DNA of 64,000 bases from Bordetella parapertussis (GCA_945897365.1 CAMDFD010000004.1:165350-229349), one strand, 5' to 3'; positions 23,791-33,545 are shown, counted from the first letter of the stretch. The notes: generated by a model not told the origin, from the letters alone. A program made the numbers and translations.

Positions 23791-26679
23791 ATGGACGAAA
23801 TCCGAATCCGGGGTGCACGCACCCACAATCTCAAAAACGTGTCTCTGGACCTGCCCAGGCACAAGCTCGTGGTCGTCACGGGACTGTCCGGCTCGGGCAA
23901 GTCCTCGCTCGCCTTCGATACTTTGTATGCCGAAGGACAGCGCCGCTACGTCGAAAGTCTCTCGGCGTACGCCAGGCAGTTTTTGCAGTTGATGGATAAA
24001 CCGGATGTGGACCTGATTGAGGGTCTATCGCCAGCGATTTCAATCGAGCAAAAAGCTGCGGGCCACAATCCGCGCTCAACGGTTGGCACCATTACCGAGA
24101 TTCATGACTACCTGCGACTGTTATATGCACGTGTCGGCACCCCCTATTGCCCTTCACATGGTTTACCGCTCGCCGCGCAAAGCGTAAGCCAAATGGTCGA
24201 TAGCGTGCTGAGCTGGCCTGCCGAGCGCAGACTGGCAATCCTGGCGCCAATCGCGCGCACCCGCAAAGGCAGTTTTGAAGATGAGTGTGCGAGCCTGCAG
24301 GCACAAGGCTTTGTCCGCGTGCGGGTGGATGGAGAAATGGTTGACCTCGACAGCATGCCCGAGCTCAATAAAAACGAAAAACATGACATTGACGTTGTGA
24401 TTGATCGTCTGCGCATCAAACCAGAGAGCAAGCAACGTCTAGCCGAGAGCTTTGAAACCGCGCTGACCTTGGCGCAAGGTCGCGTCGTGGCCCTCGACAT
24501 GGACACCAATGAGGAGCATCTTTTTTCCAGTCGCTACGCGTGTCCGGTTTGCAGCCATAGCCTGCCCGAACTGGAGCCACGACTATTTAGTTTTAACAAC
24601 CCGGTCGGCGCATGCCCAAGCTGCGACGGTCTCGGTCATGTGGGCTTTTTTGATCCCAGGCGTGTGGTGGCTTTTCCCGAGCTCAGTCTCGGTTCAGGCG
24701 CGATCCGCGGGTGGGATAAACGCAATGCCTTTACTTTCTCTATGTTGTCGAGTTTGTCGACACACTATGAATTCGACATCGAAGCCACCTGGGAAAGTCT
24801 TTCCGAAGACATCCGTCAGATCGTGCTGTATGGCTCCGGCACGGTTGAGATTCCATTTTTTTACTTAAATGAAAACGGTCGTAGCACCGTCAAGCGTCAC
24901 GCGTTCGAAGGCGTGATTCCCAATCTCGAACGTCGCTGGAAAGAAACCGACTCTTCCGCCGTACGTGAAGAGCTCGGCAAATATCGCGCTGTTCAAACCT
25001 GTCCGGTTTGTCATGGTTCGCGCCTGCGCGCCGAAGCCCGGCATGTTCGAATCGGAGACGAACGCATTGCGCCTCCTCAACTATTGCTAGATACGCCCGA
25101 AGGTCGTAACTGGCAAGAGCAAGGCCTCGCCATTTACGAGGTTGAAGCTCAACCCCTCTCGACCTGCCTGAAATGGTTTCAAGACCTGAAACTAACCGGT
25201 GCGCGCGCAGAAATCGCACAGCGTATTGTCCGAGAGATCGAAGCGCGCTTGAGCTTTCTTAACAACGTTGGCCTGAACTATCTCTCTCTGGACCGCAGCG
25301 CCGACACGATCTCCGGTGGAGAGGCACAGCGTATCCGTTTAGCCAGTCAGATTGGCTCTGGACTGACCGGCGTGATGTATGTCTTGGACGAACCCTCGAT
25401 TGGTCTGCATCAACGTGACAATGACCGCCTGATCGCCACGCTGCATCATCTGCGCGACCTAGGCAATAGCGTCATCGTCGTCGAACACGATGAAGACATG
25501 ATTCGCCAAGCCGACTGGGTTGTCGATATGGGGCCGGGCGCTGGCGAACACGGCGGTCAAATCGTTGCACAAGGTACCCCCGCGCAGATCGAGCAAAATC
25601 CTGACTCGCTCACAGGCCAGTATATGAGTGGGGGACAAAAGATCGCCGTACCTAAACGTCGCCCACTCGACCCAGAGCAAAAGTGGCTGGAGCTAACGGG
25701 CTGCGCCGGTAATAACCTCAAGTCTGTTGATCTACGTATTCCTGCGGGCAAATTTGTCTGTATCTCCGGAGTCTCCGGCTCGGGCAAATCCACCCTGATC
25801 AATGACACACTCGCCATCGTAATGTCTCGTGCCTTGCATCATGCACAATCCGAACCAGCGCCCTACACAGGCCTACATGGTCTAGAGCATTTCGACAAAA
25901 TCATCAGCGTTGACCAAAGCCCGATCGGTCGCACGCCGCGCAGCAACCCGGCAACCTATACGGGAATGTTCACCCCGATTCGCGAATTATTTTCCGGTGT
26001 GCCTGAGTCACGCACGCGCGGTTACGATCCTGGACGTTTTAGTTTTAACGTCAAGGGCGGTCGCTGTGAAGCCTGTCAGGGCGATGGCGTCGTCAAGGTA
26101 GAAATGCATTTCCTGCCAGACATGTACGTGCCGTGCGATGTTTGCATGGGCAAGCGCTACAACCGTGAAACACTTGAAATCCGCTATCGTGGCCGTAACA
26201 TCCACGAGGTACTCGAACTCACAGTCGAACAAGCACTGGCGTATTTCGAAGCGGTCCCAGCCGTAGCGCGTAAATTACAAACCTTGATGGATGTAGGCCT
26301 TTCCTATTTGCGTCTAGGACAAAGTGCCACCACGCTTTCGGGGGGCGAGGCGCAACGCGTCAAGCTCTCTCTTGAGCTCTCCAAACGTAGCACCGGACAA
26401 ACACTTTACATTTTGGACGAGCCCACCACGGGCCTGCATTTTCACGACATCGCCTTGCTCCTACGCGTGCTGAATCAACTTGTCGAAGCGGGAAACACCG
26501 TCGTGGTGATTGAGCACAATCTCGATGTGATCAAAACCGCAGACTGGGTCGTGGATATGGGTCCTGAAGGGGGCAATGGTGGAGGAAACATTGTGGTGCA
26601 AGGCACGCCCGAAGTGATCGCCGCAAGTACAGCGAGTCACACCGGACATTACCTCGGCAAGGTGTTGTCGCGAATTTAA
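23791..26679 (+). CDS. uvrA: Excinuclease ABC subunit A
   Basis: A 962-residue DNA damage sensor of nucleotide excision repair. It has two ABC ATPase halves: Walker A GLSGSGKSS near the N-terminus and GVSGSGKST in the second half, with the signature SGGEAQR in both. Two zinc modules are visible, CPVCSHSL...CPSC in the first half and CEACQGDG...CDVC in the second. I placed the start at ATG 23791 (MDEIRIRGARTHNLKNV), the conserved family start, although the frame is open further upstream. No clear LexA box was found in the 85-base gap to the MFS gene. Confidence 0.98.
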   Translation: MDEIRIRGARTHNLKNVSLDLPRHKLVVVTGLSGSGKSSLAFDTLYAEGQRRYVESLSAYARQFLQLMDKPDVDLIEGLSPAISIEQKAAGHNPRSTVGTITEIHDYLRLLYARVGTPYCPSHGLPLAAQSVSQMVDSVLSWPAERRLAILAPIARTRKGSFEDECASLQAQGFVRVRVDGEMVDLDSMPELNKNEKHDIDVVIDRLRIKPESKQRLAESFETALTLAQGRVVALDMDTNEEHLFSSRYACPVCSHSLPELEPRLFSFNNPVGACPSCDGLGHVGFFDPRRVVAFPELSLGSGAIRGWDKRNAFTFSMLSSLSTHYEFDIEATWESLSEDIRQIVLYGSGTVEIPFFYLNENGRSTVKRHAFEGVIPNLERRWKETDSSAVREELGKYRAVQTCPVCHGSRLRAEARHVRIGDERIAPPQLLLDTPEGRNWQEQGLAIYEVEAQPLSTCLKWFQDLKLTGARAEIAQRIVREIEARLSFLNNVGLNYLSLDRSADTISGGEAQRIRLASQIGSGLTGVMYVLDEPSIGLHQRDNDRLIATLHHLRDLGNSVIVVEHDEDMIRQADWVVDMGPGAGEHGGQIVAQGTPAQIEQNPDSLTGQYMSGGQKIAVPKRRPLDPEQKWLELTGCAGNNLKSVDLRIPAGKFVCISGVSGSGKSTLINDTLAIVMSRALHHAQSEPAPYTGLHGLEHFDKIISVDQSPIGRTPRSNPATYTGMFTPIRELFSGVPESRTRGYDPGRFSFNVKGGRCEACQGDGVVKVEMHFLPDMYVPCDVCMGKRYNRETLEIRYRGRNIHEVLELTVEQALAYFEAVPAVARKLQTLMDVGLSYLRLGQSATTLSGGEAQRVKLSLELSKRSTGQTLYILDEPTTGLHFHDIALLLRVLNQLVEAGNTVVVIEHNLDVIKTADWVVDMGPEGGNGGGNIVVQGTPEVIAASTASHTGHYLGKVLSRI

Positions 26680-26683
26680 CGGC

Positions 26684-27517
26684 TTAAGGTAAGCCGAGTA
26701 AACGCAGCGGTACTGCGGCGCTAGACGGACATGCTCCGGACTCTACGAGTGGTAGTGTCGATTCGCACATATGCGTGTCGGAAAAACGATCGGCTGAATA
26801 AGGGCGTCCGATATCCGCCTCAGTACCAGACAAGAGCTTGCCATCCCAGTAACCCCAGGCCACGTTGAGCGAGGCAGACTGAAGGCAACCGCCTTGAGTC
26901 TGCGCATCGCAGGCACTGAATAAGGCCGTCAGCGCCTGACCCGGCGAGGGATGTCCACACACAGCAGCTTGTGTCTGCAAGACGCCACCGCTCTGGACTG
27001 TACCTTGTGATGAAATAACCGTCGCGAGCCAGCCAGGGGAACAGTAATTGTCAAAAGACACTTTAGGTGCGAGGCTCGCGCTCGTCGACAAGAAGTAGGA
27101 CTGCACCTGACTGGTCACCTCGCGGCTTGTTCGCGTATCTGCAAAACCCATCGCGCATTGGTCGCGTACGCCCATGGCATTGGCCTGACACACTTGAACG
27201 AGCGCCAACTGATGCTCGCCTTCTTGCGCCTGACTACCCGCCACGACCGCACTCGCTGTGTTGGGTGCCTGTCCCGGCGCGGTCGTCCATGAAGGCGCTT
27301 GCGACTGTGCTGCGGGCTGCGCCGCTTGGGGTGGGGCAGCACCTGCAACGGTATCAAAGTTTGTCGTCGGAGGCGCTACTGGAATCGCGACAGGCGCGGT
27401 AGGTGCGCTACCGCGATCAACCGTTCGAATCGGTGCGGCGGCCTGTTGTGTGCAAGCGCTCAGCACGCCCATGCTCACGATACTCAATGCCAACACAAAT
27501 TTGCGGGTGGTTATCAT
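26684..27517 (-). CDS. Predicted lipoprotein with cysteine-rich domain, unknown function
   Basis: A 277-residue protein with a lipoprotein signal: a basic start MITTRKF, a hydrophobic stretch and the lipobox GVLSAC. After the lipidated cysteine comes a Pro/Ala/Gln-rich linker of about 80 residues, then a globular domain with eight cysteines (for example CQANAMGVRDQC, YCSPGW, VCGHPSPG, GCLQSAS, MCES), probably paired as disulfides in the periplasm. I chose ATG 27517, with GGGAGAG just upstream, over the longer frame. I do not recognise the domain. It lies downstream of dgt on the same strand with a 16-base gap, and converges with uvrA. Confidence 0.75.
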   Translation of the reverse strand: MITTRKFVLALSIVSMGVLSACTQQAAAPIRTVDRGSAPTAPVAIPVAPPTTNFDTVAGAAPPQAAQPAAQSQAPSWTTAPGQAPNTASAVVAGSQAQEGEHQLALVQVCQANAMGVRDQCAMGFADTRTSREVTSQVQSYFLSTSASLAPKVSFDNYCSPGWLATVISSQGTVQSGGVLQTQAAVCGHPSPGQALTALFSACDAQTQGGCLQSASLNVAWGYWDGKLLSGTEADIGRPYSADRFSDTHMCESTLPLVESGACPSSAAVPLRLLGLP

Positions 27518-27533
27518 TACGCTCTCCCAGGTA

Positions 27534-28673
27534 CTAGTCAAACTGATTGCCCATGCGAAACAACCGATGGTGCTCGCGAATCGCATAACGATCCGTCATT
27601 CCTGCAATGTAATCGGCGATCGCGCGCGCCTGTGCGGCAGTATTTTCATGTCGATAGTCGGGCGGTAATAAACGCGGCTCATGCACGAAGGCGTCAAAAA
27701 GCTCTCGCACAATTCGTCGCGCCTTATTGGTCATCCTCATCACCTTGTAATGACGATAAAGATTTTCAAATAAAAACTTTTTCAAGGCATCGGCCTCTGC
27801 GCGCAAGGAAGGGGAAAATGCGACCAACGGTCCGCAACGTCGGACCGCATCCGCATCTGCAGGAGCAGCCGCGACAAGCTTAGTCTGCGTGGTCTGTGTG
27901 ACATCGATAATCAAGGTATTGATCATACTGCGAATTGTTTCAGCCACCACACGACGCTCATTCAAAGCGGGCCATTTATGCACCATCGCTGCGTAGTGGC
28001 GCGCGAAAATAGGCACCGTCTGTAACTGCTCGATCGTCAACAATCCGGAGCGCAGACCATCATCGATATCATGATTGTTGTAGGCGATTTCATCGGCCAG
28101 ATTCGCAAGTTGCGCTTCAAGGGAAGGTTGTGTGCGATCAATAAACCGCTGACCCACGTCCCCTAACAAGCGTGCGTGTGTCAGGGAACAATGCTTGAGA
28201 ACACCTTCGCGCGTTTCAAAACACAGGTTTAAACCATTGAACGCTGCATAACGTTCCTCGAGCTCATCGATCACGCGCAAGCTTTGGAGGTTGTGCTCAA
28301 AACCTCCGGCCTCTGGCGCAAATTCGCGCATGCACGCATTAAGTTCGTCCTGACCCGCATGACCAAAAGGCGTGTGCCCCAAATCATGCGCGAGTGCGAT
28401 GGCTTCGGTGAGGTCTTCGTTTAAACGCAAACTTCGCGCAAGCACCCGAGCGATCTGCGCGACCTCTAAGGAGTGCGTTAGCCGTGTGCGAAACAAATCG
28501 CCTTCGTGATTAATGAAGACCTGTGTTTTGTACTCAAGTCGCCTGAAGGCGCCGGCGTGGATAATCCGGTCACGATCGCGTTGAAACTCGCTTCGATTCG
28601 TGGGCGCAGGCTCTGCGTGCCGACGACCACGACTGGTCTCGGACCGCGAAGCGTAGGAAGCGAGTTCGGACAT
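27534..28673 (-). CDS. dgt: dGTPase-like HD-domain triphosphohydrolase
   Basis: A 379-residue enzyme that splits deoxynucleoside triphosphates into the nucleoside and triphosphate. The HD metal site is visible: H in RLTHSLEVAQIA, HD in ALAHDLGHTPFGHAG, and a later Asp in LADEIAYNNHDID. The N-terminus has the family pattern FQRDRDRIIHAGAFRRLEYKTQVF. I chose ATG 28673; a GTG directly before it is an alternative. It follows aroB with 13 bases between, as in the aroK-aroB-dgt series of many betaproteobacteria. Confidence 0.93.
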   Translation of the reverse strand: MSELASYASRSETSRGRRHAEPAPTNRSEFQRDRDRIIHAGAFRRLEYKTQVFINHEGDLFRTRLTHSLEVAQIARVLARSLRLNEDLTEAIALAHDLGHTPFGHAGQDELNACMREFAPEAGGFEHNLQSLRVIDELEERYAAFNGLNLCFETREGVLKHCSLTHARLLGDVGQRFIDRTQPSLEAQLANLADEIAYNNHDIDDGLRSGLLTIEQLQTVPIFARHYAAMVHKWPALNERRVVAETIRSMINTLIIDVTQTTQTKLVAAAPADADAVRRCGPLVAFSPSLRAEADALKKFLFENLYRHYKVMRMTNKARRIVRELFDAFVHEPRLLPPDYRHENTAAQARAIADYIAGMTDRYAIREHHRLFRMGNQFD

Positions 28674-28686
28674 CACGCGGCCCCGT

Positions 28687-29775
28687 TCAAATGGTGTTGC
28701 GCAAAATCACACGCTCAACCAGCTCAGCCGGTGCGCCGCGACGAACGGTCTCGCCAATTTTAGGCATCAAAACAAACGTGATTTCACCCGCGCGGGTTTT
28801 TTTATCCCCACGCATCAGCGACATCCACTGTTCGACACCACCCAGTCGAGGGCCTATCGTCGGACAACCAATCTCCTCGACCAGTTTGCGTACACGATCG
28901 ACATCTGCTGTGGGAAATCCTAGTAACTCCGCAGACAAATCCGCCGCCATAATGAGACCCGTACCAACCGCCTCGCCGTGGAGTAGCGCACCATAGCCAG
29001 AACCCGCCTCGATCGCATGGCCAAAAGTATGGCCGAGATTCAAGATTTCCCGCAAGCCGCTCTCACGCTCGTCTTGCGACACCACCCAAGCCTTGAACTC
29101 ACACGAGCGACGGATAGCCGTCGCTAATAAATCAGGATCACGCTCACGCAAACCGATCGCGTTTTTCTCACACCATTCAAAAAAAGGCACATCCAAAATC
29201 AGTCCGTACTTAATCACCTCGGCCAGACCTGCAGACATTTCGCGGTCGGGCAACGTTTTGAGGACGTCGGTATCGATCTCAACGGCGATCGGTTGATAAA
29301 ACGCGCCGATCATATTTTTCCCACGTGGATGATTGACCGCAGTCTTACCACCCACCGAAGAATCTACCTGTGACAATAAAGTCGTGGGGACTTGCACAAA
29401 GCGCACGCCACGCATGTAAACGGCTGCGGCAAACCCCGCCATATCGCCAATGACGCCGCCTCCGAGCGCGACGATCACGGTGCGCCGATCCAATTGCGCC
29501 CCCAACAGGGCGTCAAAAATCTGATTGAGTGTTTCCCATGTTTTATGCGCCTCACCATCTGGCAAAATAACCGGCACAATCCGCTTGCCTGTTTGCCCGA
29601 GCACCTGCATCACCCCGTCACCCAGCAAGGCATGGATGATAGGGTTCGTCACTAGAGCAATAGAGGTCGCATCCGCGGGGATGGCTGCCGCAAGCGTTGC
29701 CAGACGTCCGGGGGCGATATTGATGGAGTAGTGACCACCCGGGGTCACGACCTTTACGGTTTCTAAGGTGTGCAT
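28687..29775 (-). CDS. aroB: 3-dehydroquinate synthase
   Basis: A 362-residue NAD- and metal-dependent enzyme of the shikimate pathway that turns DAHP into 3-dehydroquinate. The NAD-binding GGGVIGDMAGFAA, the substrate region VDSSVGGKTAVNHPRGKNMIG and the metal-binding E and H (AEVIKYGL, LNLGHTFGHAIE, LHGEAVGTG) are all visible. Its start overlaps the end of aroK by 13 bases, so the two shikimate genes are coupled. Confidence 0.98.
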   Translation of the reverse strand: MHTLETVKVVTPGGHYSINIAPGRLATLAAAIPADATSIALVTNPIIHALLGDGVMQVLGQTGKRIVPVILPDGEAHKTWETLNQIFDALLGAQLDRRTVIVALGGGVIGDMAGFAAAVYMRGVRFVQVPTTLLSQVDSSVGGKTAVNHPRGKNMIGAFYQPIAVEIDTDVLKTLPDREMSAGLAEVIKYGLILDVPFFEWCEKNAIGLRERDPDLLATAIRRSCEFKAWVVSQDERESGLREILNLGHTFGHAIEAGSGYGALLHGEAVGTGLIMAADLSAELLGFPTADVDRVRKLVEEIGCPTIGPRLGGVEQWMSLMRGDKKTRAGEITFVLMPKIGETVRRGAPAELVERVILRNTI

Positions 29776-30482
29776 GGTTTATTCTCTTCTTTATGACTGG
29801 CGGCGAAGTCGGCGCGCATGCTGGCCGAAGAATTGCCGGGACGACTTTGAGCGCTACGATCAATCGCCTTGTCGACCTGCCTGAGTCTCTCGACAATCTG
29901 AGTGACTAGGTGGTTGACGGAAGTCGTGCCCGTATCGACCACGATATCGGCCACGGAGGCGTACAAAGGCTCACGCATTTCGAGTAGCGCCCGTAAGGTT
30001 GCCTTAGGATCTGGGGTCGCAAGTAGGGGTCGGTTGCGGTCTCTGCTCGTGCGGCGATACAACTCCTCAATACTCGCGCGCAAATAAATCACAATGCCTC
30101 GGCTCTGCAACGCTCGGCGGTTTTCCTCGGCCAACACAGCGCCGCCCCCGGTCGCCATCACCAAATTAGGCTGCACCGTGCAGTCATCAAGAACTTGGCA
30201 TTCACGTTTACGGAACCCTTGCTCACCTTCGATCTCAAAGATCACAGGAATTCGAACGCCGCAACGCGCCTCAAGCTCATGATCAAGATCGATAAATTCT
30301 CTGACCAACGCCCTGGCCAAGGCCCGACCGATAGTCGTCTTGCCCGCGCCCATCATTCCGACCAGAAAAATCGGGCTGTCATGGGTCAACGGACCTGCGC
30401 TTTGGGGCAGATCCTGCACCTCAGCAGAGGGATTCGTGTCGCCGGAGGAGGTTGGCTCGGGCCCAAGCGCTTCATTATTCAT
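29763..30482 (-). CDS. aroK: Shikimate kinase
   Basis: A 239-residue kinase that phosphorylates shikimate. The P-loop is GMMGAGKTT (42-50), followed by FIDLDHELE, FRKRE and TGGGAVL, the shikimate contacts. The protein is longer than usual (E. coli AroK has about 170 residues): a polar N-terminus of about 35 residues and a C-terminal tail of about 35 residues flank the core. I chose ATG 30482; the frame stays open to 30590, but the upstream part has no family match. The divergent PBP1A gene starts 79 bases away. Confidence 0.93.
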   Translation of the reverse strand: MNNEALGPEPTSSGDTNPSAEVQDLPQSAGPLTHDSPIFLVGMMGAGKTTIGRALARALVREFIDLDHELEARCGVRIPVIFEIEGEQGFRKRECQVLDDCTVQPNLVMATGGGAVLAEENRRALQSRGIVIYLRASIEELYRRTSRDRNRPLLATPDPKATLRALLEMREPLYASVADIVVDTGTTSVNHLVTQIVERLRQVDKAIDRSAQSRPGNSSASMRADFAASHKEENKPCTP

Positions 30483-30561
30483 GCCTTCATTATCCCATTG
30501 ACCGCCAATAGTCTCAAACTGATCGGGGCAAACCCTCATAAAACCTTTAAAATATCTGGCA

Positions 30562-32979
30562 ATGAGCAAATATAACCACCCCCATGACAACGAAGATCAG
30601 ACCCCAGACAAGCCCAAAGGCTCGTTTATTGTCCGGTTTTTACTGAAACTCTCGATTCTCTCAGCGGGTCTCGCGCTGTGTGGCGCCCTGCTGCTTGGGA
30701 TGGCGCTTGCGCTGGCATGGCCCAACCTGCCAGACCTCAACGCAATGACCGATTATCGGCCGCGTGTGCCGCTGCGCGTCTTTACCTCAGACAAAGTATT
30801 GATCGGTGAGTTTGGCGAGGAGCGTCGCAATGTTCTCCGCTTTGACGAGATTCCGGATGTGATGAAATCGGCTGTTCTCTCAGCTGAGGATGATCGCTTT
30901 TATCAACATGGGGGGATTGACTGGATTGGCGTCGTGCGCGCAGGTCTGACCAACTTGATTTCGATGCAAAAAAGTCAGGGCGCCAGCACGATCACCATGC
31001 AAGTTGCGCGAAACTTTTATCTTTCCTCTGAAAAAACCTGGTCACGCAAGTTTTATGAGCTGTTGCTTACCTTCAAAATCGAGGCCAGCCTCTCCAAAGA
31101 CCAGATTCTCGAGCTCTATCTCAATCAGATTTATTTAGGTCACAGGTCTTACGGCTTTGCTGCGGCCTCGCGGGTTTATTTAGGTAAAGAACTATCGGAA
31201 ATCACACCGGCTGATGCCGCACTCTTAGCTGGCATCCCCAAAGCGCCTTCTCGATTTAACCCGATCGCCAACAAGCCTCGCGCCGTCTTGCGTCAGCGCT
31301 ATGTGCTCGGACGCATGCATTCGCTGGGCTACCTGACCGACGCCGAATACAAAGCAGCACTCGCTCAACCCGTTATCATCAAGCCCTCTCAAGGCACCCC
31401 TGCGGGTGGCTACGCTGTGAACGGCGAATACGCAGCCGAACTCGCCCGACAACTGATGATCAGCATCTACCCGGAAAACGTCTACACACGCGGACTGAAT
31501 GTTTACACGACCATTCATTCCAAGGATCAAAAATGGGCCTATGACTCGCTGCGTGAGGGTGTGTTGGATTACACCCGTCGGGCGGCCTATCCAGGTCCCG
31601 AAGCTCAGGTGGCCCTGCCTGCCGGGCTTGAAACCGACCCCGCTAAATTCGATGAGTTTCTAGATGGGGTCTTCGACAAACACCCAGATCGGACAGACAT
31701 GCCGACGGGTGTGGTGCTCTCGGTCAAACCCAACGAAATTCGCGTTGCCCGCAGCTCGACGGATATTGTGGTGATTAACGATAAAAAAGCGTTAGCCATT
31801 ATCGCGCGCGCACTCAACCCCAAAGCCCCCGCAGCCCTGCGCATACAGCGCGGCTCAGTGGTGTACCTGCACAAGACACCGGCTTATTGGGAAATCTTGA
31901 ACATGCCCACTGTGCAGGCTGCCTTTGTGGCTATGATTCCACAAGACGGTTCGCTGCGCGCCATGGTCGGTGGCTTCGACTTTTTTCATGGTAATTTCAA
32001 CCGGGTCACGCAAGCGTGGCGCCAGCCTGGTTCCGCCTTCAAGCCGTTTATCTATGCGGCCTCTCTTGAGCGCGGCCTGACGCCAGGGACGATGATTTCC
32101 GATCAGCCCTTTGAGCTAAGTGCAGAGCAAACCGGTTCGGGCAAAGCCTGGGCACCCAAAAATTATGGTGACGAGTACGGCGAAATGATGTCCATGCGCG
32201 AAGCGATTGCCCGCTCCAAAAATATGGTCTCGATTCGTATTCTTCAGTCGATTGGCCCGCAATATGCACAGGACTTCGTGACCCGCTTTGGCTTTGACAA
32301 GGCAAAGCATCCCGCATTCTTGCCCATGGCTCTTGGCTCGGGCGCCGTCACACCCATGCAACTGGCCACGGGCTTTTCGGTGTTTGCCAACGGTGGCTTT
32401 CGCGTCACGCCTTATCTGATCGATCACGTCACCGATGCAAACGGTCAAGTACTCATGCGCGCCAAACCCATTATTGCGGGCGACTCCGCTGCGCGCGCGA
32501 TTGATGCTCGTACCGCCTATGTGATGGATGATATGTTGCGGGGTGTGGCAACGTCCGGTACGGCCGCTCGATCCAGGCAGGTACTCAAACGTAACGACCT
32601 TGCCGGCAAGACAGGCACGACCAATGACTCTGTTGATGCTTGGTTTGCTGGCTACACCCCTCAGCTCGTCGGGGTAGCGTGGCTAGGTTTCGATCAGCCT
32701 AAATCGCTTGGCTCGCGCGAAACCGGTGGCGGCGCATCTTTGCCCGTCTGGTTGGGTTATATGACAAATGCCCTCAAAGAATTTCCAGAGCAAAAGCGTA
32801 GCCCACCACCCGAAGGACTCATCATCGAGGGTGGCAATATGTATTTCAAGGAATTCCCACCCAAAGAGGCGGTAAAGAGCCTGGGTGATCCGAAACAAGA
32901 CTCGCTTGGCGATTTGCTCGATAGTCTTGGAGGTAGCGAAGGGGGTAGAAACAACCGCCGTGAACCGATCGGCAACTAA
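30562..32979 (+). CDS. mrcA: Penicillin-binding protein 1A
   Basis: An 805-residue bifunctional enzyme that polymerises and cross-links peptidoglycan in the periplasm. It has a short cytoplasmic tail, one membrane helix at about 25-50, the GT51 glycosyltransferase domain (SAEDDRFYQHGGID, GASTITMQVARNFY, KIEASLSKDQILELYLNQIYLG) and the transpeptidase domain with active serine S491 in GSAFKPF, an SKNM motif and GKTGTTND. The C-terminal region is polar and charged. In many betaproteobacteria pilMNOPQ stands between this gene and aroK; here they are directly divergent. Confidence 0.96.
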   Translation: MSKYNHPHDNEDQTPDKPKGSFIVRFLLKLSILSAGLALCGALLLGMALALAWPNLPDLNAMTDYRPRVPLRVFTSDKVLIGEFGEERRNVLRFDEIPDVMKSAVLSAEDDRFYQHGGIDWIGVVRAGLTNLISMQKSQGASTITMQVARNFYLSSEKTWSRKFYELLLTFKIEASLSKDQILELYLNQIYLGHRSYGFAAASRVYLGKELSEITPADAALLAGIPKAPSRFNPIANKPRAVLRQRYVLGRMHSLGYLTDAEYKAALAQPVIIKPSQGTPAGGYAVNGEYAAELARQLMISIYPENVYTRGLNVYTTIHSKDQKWAYDSLREGVLDYTRRAAYPGPEAQVALPAGLETDPAKFDEFLDGVFDKHPDRTDMPTGVVLSVKPNEIRVARSSTDIVVINDKKALAIIARALNPKAPAALRIQRGSVVYLHKTPAYWEILNMPTVQAAFVAMIPQDGSLRAMVGGFDFFHGNFNRVTQAWRQPGSAFKPFIYAASLERGLTPGTMISDQPFELSAEQTGSGKAWAPKNYGDEYGEMMSMREAIARSKNMVSIRILQSIGPQYAQDFVTRFGFDKAKHPAFLPMALGSGAVTPMQLATGFSVFANGGFRVTPYLIDHVTDANGQVLMRAKPIIAGDSAARAIDARTAYVMDDMLRGVATSGTAARSRQVLKRNDLAGKTGTTNDSVDAWFAGYTPQLVGVAWLGFDQPKSLGSRETGGGASLPVWLGYMTNALKEFPEQKRSPPPEGLIIEGGNMYFKEFPPKEAVKSLGDPKQDSLGDLLDSLGGSEGGRNNRREPIGN

Positions 32980-32989
32980 AGACGTACCA

Positions 32990-33010
32990 CACCGTCAAAG
33001 TTTGACGGTG
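32990..33010. terminator. Hairpin between convergent mrcA and cyaY
   Basis: CACCGTCAAA-G-TTTGACGGTG is an almost perfect palindrome that contains the cyaY stop codon and lies 10 bases after the mrcA stop. It can fold on both strands as an 8-base stem. No T run follows, so termination is uncertain. Confidence 0.45.
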
Positions 33011-33324
33011 AGCGTTTGTCCAGTCTCGTCAGAACAGATTTTAGATAGCAGGTCATGTAGGTCGCTGCCGCCTCGCGTGTCCTTCCAGTGTTGTCCGTCG
33101 TACTTGTAGTGAAAACCTCCCGAGCGAGCGGCCAACCACATCTCGTGGAGCGGCGCTTGGCTATTTATCACCACTTGATGTCCGCTTTCAAAAATAAGGT
33201 TGAGTACATTGCCGTTGCGCTTGGTTTCGACATCAAGGTCTAATTGTTCAAACCAATGGTCGGCCTGGGCCTCTATTGCATCTAGAATAGCGGTTGCCCG
33301 TGTATAAAATTCAGTATCGTTCAT
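32995..33324 (-). CDS. cyaY: Iron donor protein CyaY (frataxin homologue)
   Basis: A 109-residue frataxin-like protein that regulates iron delivery to Fe-S cluster assembly. The N-terminus has the acidic helix (MNDTEFYTRATAILDAIEAQ, then DQADHWF-like pattern), and the sheet contains ETKRNGNVLNLIFESG, VINSQAPLHEMWLAARSGGFHY and W near the end. ATG 33324 was chosen because family members begin MNDSEF; an ATG directly before it (33327) is possible. It is divergent from lptM-lysA, an order seen in many proteobacteria. Confidence 0.93.
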   Translation of the reverse strand: MNDTEFYTRATAILDAIEAQADHWFEQLDLDVETKRNGNVLNLIFESGHQVVINSQAPLHEMWLAARSGGFHYKYDGQHWKDTRGGSDLHDLLSKICSDETGQTLTVKL

Positions 33325-33356
33325 CATCCTTATCCTCAATGTTGAGGGAGTATGCA

Positions 33357-33545
33357 GTGACCCGCAAAATCCATCATCGCCGTTTTGCTCGCATTGTAGC
33401 GATGCTCGCCCTGACAAGCTGGCTTGCTGGGTGTGGCTTCAAAGGCCCACTCAACCTGCCAGCGCCCAAAACAGCATTCTCCGTTGACTTGTTATTGTGC
33501 TTGAGCTTGCTCGCAAACCACCCAATACCCACAGCCCGAACATGA
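33357..33545 (+). CDS. lptM: LptM-like small lipoprotein
   Basis: A 62-residue lipoprotein. The lipobox LAGC is followed directly by GFKGPLNLPAP, the CG-x-KGPL-x-LP signature of the YifL/LptM family, which helps LptD mature in the outer membrane. A GGAG six bases upstream supports the GTG start at 33357; an in-frame ATG at 33339 is the alternative. Past the signature the tail is unusual and hydrophobic. Its TGA overlaps the ATG of lysA (ATGA), so lysA translation is probably coupled. The lptM-lysA pair is conserved in proteobacteria. Confidence 0.85.
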   Translation: MTRKIHHRRFARIVAMLALTSWLAGCGFKGPLNLPAPKTAFSVDLLLCLSLLANHPIPTART

